DNA from: Leptodactylus fallax | Lineage: Eukaryota; Chordata; Amphibia; Anura; Leptodactylidae | DNA length: 64,000 nt | Reading direction: 5' to 3' | Assembly (NCBI GenBank): GCA_947044405.1 | Contig: CAMRHE010000028.1 | Span: 8,578,001 to 8,642,000 of the forward strand | Shown: positions 34,528 through 46,702 of the stretch, in pieces | How positions within the stretch are numbered: the first letter of the stretch is position 1 | How the letters are laid out: the number at the start of each line of letters is the position of its first letter | The notes under the pieces: model-generated | Seen by the model: only the letters and a program-made list of their open reading frames with translations | The model's database searches: none | Told to the model about the DNA's origin: nothing | Position numbers and translations under genes: made by a program

Positions 34528-36322
34528 AGCTTTTCTTATGGCCGCCTTCCAATTCAGCGAAGCCTTTGTTAAGGCCTAATACATATAACAAGATGGCAAC
34601 CAGGGGGACCATTGTCAGCCCCCCGACTACCATAGCAACCGATAAGGTCCCTCCCAATCACATTGCAGGGGTCTGATCGGGGTAACAAACTGTTTAGATA
34701 CCTTGGTCGCTATTGACAGGGTATAACTAATGGTGAACACACGGGCACACCTTGGCTTCACTATGATAAAACTGCATGGCACGGTGCCTTAACTAGAGGC
34801 ATTCCATGATATACAGTTATGCAATGGTGCATTAAGGGGTTAAAGGAGTTTTCCCACTACTAACATTATCCCCCATCCACAAGAGGGAACATCTATTATG
34901 GTGCCTGGTTTTGGTACACAGAACAGAAGGAAATGGTACCTGCTACTCCCTCCATACTCCATCTATGACACTTGTACTGATTTCCCACCTCCTTGTTTGC
35001 CAGCAATGTTTTTCCTGTTTCCAAGTGTTTAGTAGCAAAAGGAATAGAACTGACCAAAGCCGAGCCCCTGCCATTATTCTGACTGTAAGCTTCAGTACCA
35101 GTTATCCCTATCAGTCTACATAGCTTGTGGATTCCTAAACTTTTGGGTACCATGCAGTGTCCCTAAAATGTAAAACATTGTCTTAGTAATGTTTCGTATG
35201 TGTTACAATGCTTTACACTACTTCACAGTGTATAATACTGGCTTGTGTGTTTTTTCTCAGCTTTATGTTGGTTACTCAAGAGTTACAGTTTGAGTCTGCT
35301 CTAGTCAGTTGGTTGCTAGCCTAGGTCGAGGGCACTAACTTGTGGAAAAGCACCTTCTGCTCCTCAGGTTAGTTAGTGGTAGTTAGGGCTACAACAGACA
35401 GTCCCATGTCACTGGACCCTCCGCTTGCAGATTAAGTCTTCTAGTAACCGCTTTATAATGAACATCTCCACTGCTATTCAAGTTAGGAAACATTGGTGTC
35501 CATGGCCAAAATGTGTCCTGCATGTCCCCAAGAGTGGTTGGAAAGGAGGAATAGGTCCCAGGGTTTGCCGCAGATCACCATGGTGGAATGGGTCAGAGGA
35601 CTGAGGAAGGAATGAAGAGCAGACAACACTCCTGTCAATGTTTGTAAAGTGCTATATGTGTGTGTGTTGTGCCTCAATGTTACTGTGACTGGAAGAAAAC
35701 CTGCTTGCCAACTCTCCTTGAAGTTCCGGGAGGCTCCCGTAAAAAGGGTGACCTTCAGGACTCTCAAAAAAGAATCTCCCAGATCACCAGGTTAACAGTC
35801 ACTTTATGTGATTTGGACACATTATGGGCTGAACATGTTCAAAGGGTGGCTTGGCTTGCGTGTGCTGCCTGTGATAAGCGTTGCTTGTTTAACTGCAGTC
35901 CTGTCTCCGGTGCTTCATTCGCACCCACCATCATAGGCAGACTGAGACAGCATCACATGGGAGACACAAGTAGATAATTCTCCAAGGAACCCTTCATCAT
36001 CACCCAGGTATGACCCCTCACTCATCAATGTGTCTCCCTATGGCCTGTTAAAAGATTTGGCACCAACGCCACCGCGACCAGAGAAGGAGCAAGTGGCTGC
36101 CATTTTGGACCTCCTCAACCTGCGCCATCTCCACATTGCTAGCCCCCGGGTGTTTCACTCATTACTGAGTCAATAGCTTGGTCAATAGAACCTAAAGAAC
36201 AACAGATGTAGTCATATCTACAGGAGATGAAGTATTTATAACACTAAATAAATCACTAACCAAATCCATAGTTACAAACATTTGGGCTCATCTGAAATTA
36301 TAATGGCAATTTGGGATGTGAC
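34528..36322. other. Non-coding stretch with one half-MITE
   Basis: 34840-34880 begins TTAAAGGAGTTTTCCCACTA, a single T2-like end. 35690-35760 (ccaactctccttgaagttcc, gggaggctcccg) may be a repeat fragment. 35255-35420 has an LTR-like look without defined ends. No gene supported. Confidence 0.4.
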
Positions 36323-37041
36323 CAGGGGCGCACCGCTAATGAGGCAAGGTGAGGCGGCCGCCTCGGGCGGCACTGTCTGGGGGGCGGCATTTTACTATTT
36401 AATGTAAACCAGCCCAGGACAGGCCGCTTTAAAAAAAAAAAAAAACCAGAGCTGAGCGTGGCCTGTCCTGGGCTGGTTTACAAGACGTTGCATCTCAGCG
36501 CAGGCGGCTATAGAATGACGTCATCGCGCCTCCTACGCTGAGACACAGACGTCGCGGACAAGAAGAGGAGGAGGCGGCGGCTGCATCAAGGCATCGCAGG
36601 TGAGTATAGCTTTTTTTTTATCTATATAAATAGGCCGTAACCTGTTGGAGTATCCCCGGCAGGTCAGGGCCTATTTATTTACCTACCCCGCGTTTGCTCG
36701 TGGGCCGCAGAAAGGGAAGCGGATGCCGCTGTGAGCGGCCGCGGGCATCAGTAAGTTAGGCCGCGGGCCGCAAATACTGCTATTATTATACTCCGGGAAT
36801 AATCGGAGGCCTAGGGTTGGTGAGGGAACATAAAAAACAGTGTTACTCACCTCCTGCGATCCGATGTAATTCCGAGCAGGCTTGAGGCCTGTGGTGACGT
36901 CATCAGGTCGCGTCGCCGGCCTGATCACGTGACGTGTGTGCGCAATTAAACAGGGTCGAAAGCTGCAAGGAGTGCACCGGTGTCCAGGATAGGTAAGTAA
37001 CTCTGATTTTTATGTTTGTATTCTCCCCTGGGTCTCCAATC

Positions 37042-37079
37042 ATTATACTCTGGGGTCTGAAAAGACCCCAGAGTATAAT
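37042..37079. repeat. Perfect hairpin with 17-bp arms, second copy
   Basis: ATTATACTCTGGGGTCT (37042-37058), loop gaaa, exact complement at 37063-37079. The arms are identical to 19546-19583; only the loop differs. Confidence 0.9.
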
Positions 37080-37089
37080 AATAGTTCAT

Positions 37090-37690
37090 GGGTGGTCCAC
37101 TATGGCGCATAATACCCTGTGCAGGGACCACTGTAGAGCATAATACCCTGTGCAGGGGCCACTCTGGAGCATAATACAAGTGCAGGGGCCACTATAGAGC
37201 ATAATACCGAGTGCAGGGGCCACTATAGAGCATAATACCGAGTGCAGGGGCCACTATAGAGCATAATACAAGTGCAAGGGCCACTATGGAGCATAATACA
37301 AGTGCAGGGGCCACTATGGAGCATAATACCAGTGCAGGGGCCACTATGGAGCATAATACCAGTGCAGGGGCCACTATGGAGCATAATACCGTGTGCTGGG
37401 GCCACTATAGAGCATAATACAAGTGCAGTGGCCACTATGGAGCATAATACCAGTGCAGGGGCCAATATGGGGCATAAAACTGTGTGCAGGAGTTGCTGCG
37501 GAACATAATACCGTGTGCAGTGGCCAATGCGGGGCATAATACCGTGAGCAGGGGCCACTATGGAGCATAATACCGTGTGCAGGGGCCGCTGAGAGGCATA
37601 ATACAGTGTGCAGGGGCCGCTGCGGGCCATAACACTGTGTAATACTGTGTGCAGGGGCTGCTGTGGAACTTTATAGTGTGTGTAAATGGG
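37090..37690 (+). repeat. Minisatellite, ~30-bp units
   Basis: About twenty tandem units of the form agtgcaggggccactatgga, then gcataatacc, decaying towards the right. Open frames on either strand are artefacts of the repeat. Confidence 0.92.
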
Positions 37691-38832
37691 GCGCTATAAA
37701 CATGGGCTATGGCACCTGTTTATATTATACGCTGTCTGTTTATAGTGACCGTGTGATGTAATTGTAGCCTTGTCACATACTGTAGACATGTACAGGACGA
37801 GGCTGTAGTTACATTACATGGCCGCTATGAGATGAATTACACTATGTAAACAGAGAAGCGGTCACGGCGCTTACACAGGTACCATTCAAACAGCTGATCA
37901 GTGGGGGTCCTGGGTTTTTGAACCCCACTGATTAGTTTATTAATGACCTGGAAAACCTTTTACTTAGTTAACACCTGGGGTATTATTAATAAGGGGCACT
38001 ATTTATACAGGGTACACATGGACATTATTAATATAAAGATGCACTTGGGAGTATTATTCATTATGGGGGGTTATATCATATATTATATAATTGGGGTAGC
38101 AGCAGGATGGGGGCTTTGTGTAGGTGAGGACAATGTGGGTTGGATGCCTGGAAAAGTGAGGAGCCAAAGATGTCTGTGTTGCAACCTTTACAGAGACAAG
38201 TCACAGCAGGAAGAAGTGGTCATGGCGGTCCAGAGGGAAGAGAAGGGAAATGTGAAGGATTAGTCAGAGACGTCACCTGTAAGTCACAGAATGTTACTGC
38301 ACTGTATTCACCTAAATGATAGAGGATAAATACCTGATTGATGGGGGTCTGTCTGCTGAGACCCCCACTGAGCCTGAGAATTGGGTTTTTCCCCCCACTA
38401 GGTGGGAATTCAGCCTGACCGCAGCCATATATATAGGTGTGTCACTTGGTGGATGGACGAACCCGCGTGGCTCTCATTCACTTCAATGGGAGTGCCAAAG
38501 ATACCCGAAGTCCAGTACTCAGCTATCTGCGGCTCTCCTATTATAGAGAATGGGGGCCACGTGGGCTCGTCCATCCACCAAGCAGAAGATGTGTGAAGTT
38601 ACTTTCATTGTTAATGCCATGTTGTTGATCTGATACTGAAGTAATACAGGAAGAAGAATTCTTATAAACTGTTTTATAACTTTGTGTATTGTGTATATTG
38701 TGCGACGATAACAGTGTGCTAAACTAGTAGCATGGAAACTCAGTTTTTTTTTTTTTTTTTTTGGGGGGGGGGGGCGCCTTTCTATAGTCCGCCTCAGGCA
38801 GCAAAGAGGCTAGGTTCACCACTGGATGTGAC

Positions 38833-39265
38833 ATGACCTCTCCTCCCAGCTTTGGAACAAACTATGTAATCATCTTGTTCTATAGTCCTCTCCTTGGATC
38901 CTAAGAAAACAAGTCGGGTCTATGTGGGAAAAACGTCTGTTTAGGAAACGACTGAGTATCTAAACCACAGAAATGCAGCAAGGGAACTTTGTGACTGTTT
39001 TGATTCTATTCCCAATTTGACATGTTTCTACAGAAGTCATTGAAATTGCTGCACAATACGAGGCATGTTGGGAAAAGATATTTCTTTTATTTTAATTCTC
39101 ATAGACAAAGACAATGAAGTGACACAGAAACCACAGTGGGAAGATTATTTCGAGACATCTCAGTTACTATCCATTTATCAAAACTGGGAACACACTACAG
39201 ACCAGACTTAGAGAGACGGCAGGAATAACATAAGCATTATTAACACGGTAGAATTATATTATACA
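38833..39265. other. Non-coding spacer
   Basis: No element or gene recognised. Confidence 0.35.
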
Positions 39266-39267
39266 TA

Positions 39268-40198
<931 letters not shown>

Positions 40199-40200
40199 TA

Positions 40201-41160
40201 TATAGAATTAAAATAGAAATGTACCACAACCAAATCAATGTAACGTGACCTGTTAGTGTACCTGAAATGAAGACACCTTAATCCCAGGAGTAGGACTGAT
40301 GACACATTATTCCTTTGTGAATGCCTCTTCAGGTTGTTGCCCATGTAGTGTCCAGACCAATCTCTGACTGTCATTGCATCCAAGACAAAAGCAGGACTCA
40401 TCACTGAAGAGTATAGACCTCCATTCCAGGACTCCTCACTGAAGAGGATAGACCTACATTCCAAGATTCCTCACTGAAGAGGATAGACCTCCATACTAGG
40501 ACTTCTCACTGAAGAGGATATACCTCCAATCCTGGACTCCTTTCTGAAGAGGATAAACCTCCATTCCAGAACTCTTCACTGAAGATGATAGAACTCCATT
40601 CCAGGACTTATCGCTGCAGAAGATAGACCTCCATTCCAGGACTCCTCACTGAAGAGGGTAGACCTCCATTCCAGCCCCCATTGCCATCTTGCTGTGCACC
40701 ATGATAGCCTGTAAGAACAGTGGTATGAGGACAATGGATCACCTGCAGCTGGACATCTGGCATGTAGCCTAATGTTGTGCAAACACCTTCTGATAGTTTG
40801 TGTCCACGCGGTTTGCCGCCCTAGGTTTGGGATGTGACGTCCAATTTCAGTTGCAGCTCAGAACAAATCACTACTCACCATTACTTCAATTAGACAATCC
40901 GTCTGTGAAGATATTCACCACCATGCACCTCTTGCTGTCATTCCATTTCATCCTTGTTCTCCCAACCACCAGGACACAATTTTGACCAGCAGTGACCTCT
41001 CGGCCTAGGTGCGTATCAATCTGCCAGAGTGATAAATCAAGGTCTCTCAGGTCAAGGATTCTATCCCTCTCAGTTTGCAACAAGTGACAATAACTGACAC
41101 ATCGATGAACAGGAGACATTGCACAATCGCCTCACAACACTTGACCTAAATTTTGAGGGT
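40201..41160 (-). pseudogene. Decayed Tc1-like transposase with an internal minisatellite
   Basis: On the minus strand, 41120-41000 gives ERDRILDLRDLDLSLWQI, resembling the N-terminal DNA-binding region of Tc1-like transposases, and 40780-40660 gives HARCPAAGDPLSSYHCSYRL and ARWQWGLEWRS, the linker before the first catalytic Asp. Below 40420 it continues LFSDESCFCL (first Asp) and SQRLVWTLHG-like sequence. Between these two parts lies a tandem array (40393-40672) of the segment spanning the catalytic motif. Stops and frame changes show it is non-functional. Element ends were not identified. Confidence 0.65.
40393..40672. repeat. 35-bp minisatellite derived from transposase coding sequence
   Basis: About eight degenerate copies of a unit reading ctcactgaagaggatagacc then tccattccaggact. 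On the minus strand each unit corresponds to EWRSILFSEES, the stretch around the first catalytic Asp of the surrounding transposase. Confidence 0.88.
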
Positions 41161-42942
41161 TCATGCGGTTAAAAAACTTTGCTTTCAAACTGACTTTTAT
41201 GCCCCTCCCACATGTCCCAGATTGGAACTAGGTACTGGAAAATGTGAGCCTTTACAGATCTTAGCAACACCGACTACTTCCTCTATCTCGTCCTTCTCGG
41301 TGTTATCATCTCAATGTTGAGGAGTATAAGATATTGGAATATTTTAGCTTTATTGTATTGTAAAATGATGGTTAAAACATTGAGGTTTATTTTACTTGCA
41401 TTGCTGTAAATTTAAACATGTTGCTTATGAAATGGAAATCAGGTGCGTATCTAGTGTAAATCTATCCATCGCTGCTGTTATTAATGGCTCGCTACCCAAA
41501 ATCCAGGCTCTACAATAAAACCTTGGGTAAATACACTGGTGTATTTTGTTAATTATTGTCTACAGTCTGGGGCGTTTTATTCTGTATATGTATTATTTGC
41601 TTGTTTTTCTAGTGGATAATTATTGTTTGCTTAAGACTAGTCATTATTAACTTATTTGCATATTAGTGCACAGTTTTGTCCCCATGGCTGTTCCATTCAG
41701 TCTACATTAAATTATTAAAAGGAATGAAGATTAGCTCTTAATAAATATGCATAAAATAATCAGGAAAATGCAAATATAATGGGAAATGCACGACAGTAAC
41801 TAGGATTTACTATTTCTCTTTTTACTATTAATATGGATGAGATTCAATTTTTTCATCACTAGTTCAGAGTAGATGGATGAAAGTTTGAGAATAGTTTTAG
41901 CTCTCAGCCATGGCATATAAAGAGCATGGGGTAACTCAAAGATACTGTCAGAAGGGGCCTTTTGATATTCTAGCTCATATCACTGCTACAGATGAGCAAA
42001 CAGGTTTCTTACAAATTTTACCAAAATTTTATTGTTCAAGTTCGCCACCCATAAATCATTATTAAACTCTCAGATCTCACAGTCCACCAAACTTACTGTA
42101 ACAAGAAAGGAATTGAGTAGTCACCATTGTGGGTCTCCTCCATGCTGCCATCTCCAAACTGCTATAACCAGGACATTGCGATCACTATCAATGTAATTTA
42201 AAGGACTTCTCCAAACTAGGTGATGTCCTTTCCTATCCGATCTCCTGATCCAATGGGTCCTGCTCATATCCCACAAATGGTTACATAAAGACTGACAAAA
42301 CTCTCCACAGTGGCTGCAAAGTAAACTATCCCTAGGCAAGTGTTAAAGAGCAAAAAATAAAGCTCACCAGGTTGATGTTGTTCAACCAAAACTATATCTC
42401 CCTACACCCCCCATACACATGCTTACTTCAGCCAAATATGCATGTCATCTGAATAGGAAGAGTGGAGTAAGTCATTGCCAGATACTCTTTGTGGTGGCTT
42501 ATTTCTCATACCCGTTGAATTCAACAGCCTGGTCCTCAAGTATTTTCCTCCAACTTCCAGCGCTCCATCATGGTCCTCTTCGGTTGTCTGCAAGTGTCAT
42601 AATATTGCGCGCCTTATTTCCACTCTAAGTATATGACTTTGACATCCTCACATGGTCCAGGAGGCTGAGATATTTTATACTTCATGTATACTTGTTGTTT
42701 GTATGACATCAATTCCACATATTGAGGCTTAGGGACGGGAACATCTCTCCTTGAGGAGAGCACCAGTGAAGGTGTGTAGAGTTTTGAATTGCCTTTTGCC
42801 CTCTACTAAGCATCTACATATCACAAGGCATTATGGGAAAAGGAGCTGGGAAGCTCATGCGCCCTCTGTTGGATGTAACAGATCCTCAATTTGCTTTTGA
42901 CTCACTGAGTCTTCAGACAGCAAATGGGATTTTAGCCACATA
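41161..42942. other. Non-coding stretch with one half-MITE
   Basis: 42198-42240 begins TTAAAGGACTTCTCCAAACT, a single T2-like end. The remainder, including an AT-rich block at 41350-41900, shows no gene or complete element. Confidence 0.4.
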
Positions 42943-42944
42943 TA

Positions 42945-44570
42945 CAGTACAGACCAAAAGTTTGGACACACCTTCTCATTCCAAGAGTTTTCTGTATTTT
43001 CATGACTATAAAAATTGTAGATTCACACTGAAGGCATCAAAACTATGAATTAACACATGTGGAATTATATACTTAACAAAAAAGTATGAAACAACTGAAA
43101 ATATGTCTTATAGTCTAGGTTCTTCAAAGTAGCCACCTTTTGCTTTGATTACTGCTTTGCACACTCTTAGCATTCTCTTGATGAGCTTCAAGAGGTAGTC
43201 ACCTGAAATGGTTTTCATTCCCCAGGTGTGCCCTGTCAGGTTTAATAAGTGGGATTTCTTGCCTTATAAATGGGGTTGGGACCATCAGTTGTGTTGTTCA
43301 GAAGTCAGGTGGATGCACAGCTGATAGTCCTACTGAATGGAGTGTTAGAATTTGTATTATGGCAAGAAAAAAGCAGCAAAGTAAAGTAAAACGAGTGGCC
43401 ATCATTACGTTAAGAAATGAAGGTCAAGCAGTCCGAAAAATTGGGAAAACTTTGAAAGTGTCCCCAAGTGCAGTGGCCAAAACCATCAAGCGCTACAAAG
43501 AAACTGGCTCACACGAGGACCGCCCCAGGAAAGGAAGACCAAGAGTCACCTCTGCTGCGGAGGATAAGTTCATCCGAGTCACCAGCCTCAGAAATCGCAG
43601 GTTAACAGCAGCTCAGATTAGAGACCAGGTCAATGCCACATAGAGTTCTAGCAGCAGACACATCTCTACAACAACTGTTAAGAGGAGATTGTGTGCAGCA
43701 GGCCTTCATGGTAAAATAGCTGCTAGGAAACCACTGCTAAGGACAGGCAACAAGCAGAAGAGACTTGTTTGGGCTAAAGAACACAAGGAATGGACATTAG
43801 ACCTGTGGAAATCTGTGCTTTGGTCTGTTGAGTCCAAATTTGAGATCTTTGGCTCCAACCACCGTGTCTTTGTGCGACGCAGAAAAGATGAACGAATGGA
43901 CTCTACATGCCTGGTTCCCACCATGAAGCATGGAGGAGGAGGTGTGATGGTGTGGGGGTGCTTTGCTGGTGACACTGTTGGGGATTTATTCAAAATTGAA
44001 GGAATACTGAACCAGCATGGTTACCACAGCATCTTGCAGCGGCATGCAATTCCATCCTGTTTGCGTTTAGTTAGACCATCATTTATTTTTCAACAGGACA
44101 ATGACCCCAAACACACCTCCAGACTGTGTAAGGGCTATTTGACCAAGAAGGAGAGTGATGGGGTGCTATGCCAGATGACCTGGCCTCCACAGTCACCAGA
44201 CCTGAACCCAATCCAGATGGTTTGGGGTGAGCTGGACCGCAGAGTGAAGGCAAAAGGGCCAACAAGTGCTAAGCATCTCTGGGAACTCCTTCAAGACTGT
44301 TGGAAGACCATTTCAGGTGACTACCTCTTGAAGCTCATCAAGAGGATGCCAAGAGTGTGCAAAGCAGTAATCAAAGCAAAAGGTGGCTACTTTGAAGAAC
44401 CTAGAATATAAGACATATTTTCAGTTCACACTTTTTTGTTAAGTATATAATTCCACATGTGTTAATTCATAGTTTTGATGCCTTCAGTGTGAATCTACAA
44501 TTTTTATAGTCATGAAAATACAGAAAACTCTTGGAATGAGAAGGTGTGTCCAAACTTTTGGTCTGTACTG
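42945..44570 (+). mobile_element. Near-complete Tc1-like element, DD38 spacing, long inverted repeats
   Basis: A 1626-bp element with TA at 42943-42944 and 44571-44572. The terminal inverted repeats are unusually long, about 265 bp each (42945-43212 and 44308-44570), and almost identical. The 38-residue spacing between the second and third catalytic positions matches what I recall of the DD38E (Intruder) family. It looks recently inserted but its transposase is disabled. Confidence 0.93.
43359..44411 (+). pseudogene. Tc1-like transposase with one stop and two catalytic substitutions
   Basis: From ATG 43359 the frame runs to TAA 44409-44411 (350 codons), a normal Tc1 size, interrupted only by TAG at codon 95 (43641-43643). 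The N-terminal helix-turn-helix region (RKIGKTLKVSPSAVAKTIKR) and GRPRV motif are clear. In the catalytic core, WSVESKFEIFG has Val (GTT, 43827-43829) where families have Asp; the second Asp in QQDNDPKH is intact (44097-44099); the third position is Gln in NPIQMVW (44214-44216) where Glu is expected. Two of three metal-binding residues are therefore lost as well as the stop. The last ~34 codons lie inside the right inverted repeat. The copy must have been moved by a functional relative. Confidence 0.9.
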
Positions 44571-44573
44571 TAC

Positions 44574-44958
44574 ATATTGAGGATAGCGCTGTACTACATA
44601 CATTACATGCACTCTCTTACCATACTCCATATTGAGGATAGCGCTGTACTACATACATTACATACACTCTCTTACCATACTCCATATTGAGGATAGCGCT
44701 GTACTACATACATTACATACACTCTCTTACTATTCCATATATTGAGGATAGCGCTGTCCTACATACATTACATACACTCTCTTATCATTCCATATATTGA
44801 GGATAGCGCTGTCCTACATACATTACATACACTCTCTTACTATTCCATATATTGAGGATAGCGCTGTCCTACATACATTACATACACTCTCTTATCATTC
44901 CATATATTGAGGATAGCAGTGTACTATATACATTACATATGCTCTCTTACTTTACAAT
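44574..44958 (+). repeat. 55-bp minisatellite, about seven copies
   Basis: Tandem units atattgaggatagcgctgta, ctacatacattacatacact, ctcttaccatactcc (55 bp), diverging in the last copy. It starts two bases beyond the target TA of the adjacent Tc1 element. No copy is seen on the left side of that element. Confidence 0.93.
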
Positions 44959-45950
44959 CTGAGCGTGTCTTAGTCTTTTGAAGCGAATAAACATTTCAAC
45001 ATGCACCGAATTGTTTAACACATGAAGTGAACTAATTAACTAAGTCGCTAATTAACTTCAACATAGAAAGAAAAAGTGTTTGCATATTTTTTATGTTTTC
45101 TTGATCAAGAAAGGACTGTGGTTGAGAGTAATTTCCGAACTCCGAGCGCCTTTGTTTCAGCATTCCACGGGCGTATCGGAGAGGAAGGAAGCTCAGCTAT
45201 CAGGATTTCTGAATATTTGATTTCACACCTGAGCTTTCTAACGTTTAGAAGTGTTGGCACGTGCGGAGCTTTCTCACACAACAGCCTTTTTATTCAGACT
45301 TGGTAATATGAGCAGGAATTCAGTCCATTGTTCAAGATAAAGCGTTTCAGCCGAGCTTTCACCTTACTCAGAAATATTTTGCTTCTTAGGTTTTTTGGGA
45401 AACAAAACTCAAGATAATACTCACATTTGTCAAATTCATTGGTGATTCTATTCTACTGATCGGAAAGTCACAACATAGCAGATACTGAAGCAGAAGAAAA
45501 GGACTTACGGTGACAAAATTGGAACGATAGCTGGTCATGTACTGTACCTAGAGGAAAAGAGGTAGATGGAAAAATTCCAAATCAAATCAAATCTCATCTC
45601 AGTTCACAGCCCCCAAATTAATGGTCATGTGTCCCTTATACATCACCATAAACAAAAACATATATTTATTGAAACAATGTATTACATTTAGGGATTGCAC
45701 TTACAGCCATATACTTCAATGGTCTTATAGCTGACTAGTTTGCAGTATTTTTGTTATTATCTTATGTAACTTTGCACTTTAGGACCTGTTTACATGTTGT
45801 TGTGTTGTGAATAACTGGACTAAACCATTAAGGCTGAAGCTGAGCAGATGTCACCGTTTTCAACTTAGGTTATTCTAGTGAGGAAGAGGAGACAAAGTGT
45901 AGTCTTCTCCCTCCTGGAGAAAGTGAAAGCTGGAGTAACTTTGATAAGTA
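44959..45950. other. Non-coding stretch
   Basis: No gene supported; an open frame at 45076-45306 shows no motif. 45000-45300 is non-repetitive. Confidence 0.35.
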
Positions 45951-46702
45951 AGCTTTCGAGAGTGCTAGCTCTCTTCTTCAGACATGGTGTAATACTGGAA
46001 ACTGAAAATTCACACTATTTATACATACACAAGACATGGATCTTCAAAAGGATCTTGGAATAACAGGTCTTCCAATGTGGTGTATGTATGTATGCAATGT
46101 CCCACCACAGGCCTCTATGTAGGGGAAACAGGGCAAAGACTTAGTCAGCGCATGAACTCACACAGATCCACCATTAATAACAGCAGAACAGATCTCCCAG
46201 TGGCCGCACATTTCTCCAGAGAAGACCACTCTATTGAAGATTTGCGGGTTGTGGTTTTAATGGGACATTTTAAGACGGAGAGGGAGAGGAAAGAATGGGA
46301 ATACAAGTTAGTGCAAAAATTTCAAACTCTGCAATTTGGACTTAATATTCATGCCAGCTTAATGTCACACTATCACAAATCACCACCTGATTACAAACAG
46401 ATAACAGATCCCTCTGTCACACCCCACAAATTTTACAGACTATTTATTTCCTGACCTGTTGTAAATAACTTCCCTACTTATATTGCATTTTGTTATTCCA
46501 AGATCCTTTTGAAAATCCATGTCTTGTGGATGTCTAAATAGTGTGAATTTTCAGTTTCTTGTATAACACCATGTCTGAAGAAGAAAGCTTAGCACTCTCG
46601 AAAGCTCACCATCAAATATACTCAGTTAGCCTCTAAAAGGTATCGCCTGATTTCTTCACTCTTCCACTACTTTCTATGGCTAACACGGTACAACATTATA
46701 CT
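45951..46702 (+). mobile_element. Penelope-like element fragment with inverted terminal repeats
   Basis: A GIY-YIG coding fragment lies between two inverted repeats of about 115 bp: 45951-46065 (agctttcgagagtgctagct... to cttggaataaca) and 46491-46606, which is its complement at roughly 90% identity. The 3' flank has ctatggctaacacggtac, a phrase I associate with Penelope/Neptune-type 3' ends. The reverse transcriptase part is absent, so the copy is strongly 5'-truncated. Inverted or tandem terminal repeats are known for Penelope-like elements. Confidence 0.78.
46077..46454 (+). CDS. GIY-YIG endonuclease domain of a Penelope-like element (fragment)
   Basis: An uninterrupted 125-codon fragment. 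In Penelope-like elements this C-terminal domain nicks target DNA next to the reverse transcriptase. The frame is open from at least VVYVCMQC, read from GTG 46077 and upstream without a stop; it has no genuine start codon because the upstream RT is missing. The GIY-YIG motif is seen as VVYVCMQC ... GLYVGETGQ, followed by QRMNSHR with the catalytic-type Arg and His positions, PVAAHF, and a later ERERKEWEYKL with a conserved Glu. The reading frame is intact, which suggests moderate age. Stop is TGA at 46452-46454. Confidence 0.82.
   Translation: MVYVCMQCPTTGLYVGETGQRLSQRMNSHRSTINNSRTDLPVAAHFSREDHSIEDLRVVVLMGHFKTERERKEWEYKLVQKFQTLQFGLNIHASLMSHYHKSPPDYKQITDPSVTPHKFYRLFIS

Larger units (their letters stand above)
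36323..38824. mobile_element. Second hAT element, 2.50 kb, non-autonomous
   Basis: Ends caggggcgcacc and, inverted, cagtggtgaacc, flanked by a perfect 8-bp duplication gatgtgac (36315-36322 and 38825-38832). Subterminal gaggcgg/ccgcctc phrases occur on both sides. No transposase frame is visible. The interior contains the same 17-bp-arm hairpin as the hAT at 17483-20065 and a related minisatellite, although the two elements have different terminal sequences. Confidence 0.9.

Noticed and set aside
37192..37630. 135-codon minus-strand frame repeating a GIMLHSGPCT-type peptide
   Set aside because: The unit length is a multiple of three, so the ~30-bp satellite reads open by construction.
44574..44958. 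Regularly spaced 55-bp repeats considered as a CRISPR-like array
   Set aside because: Units are contiguous without unique spacers, and the setting is vertebrate DNA.
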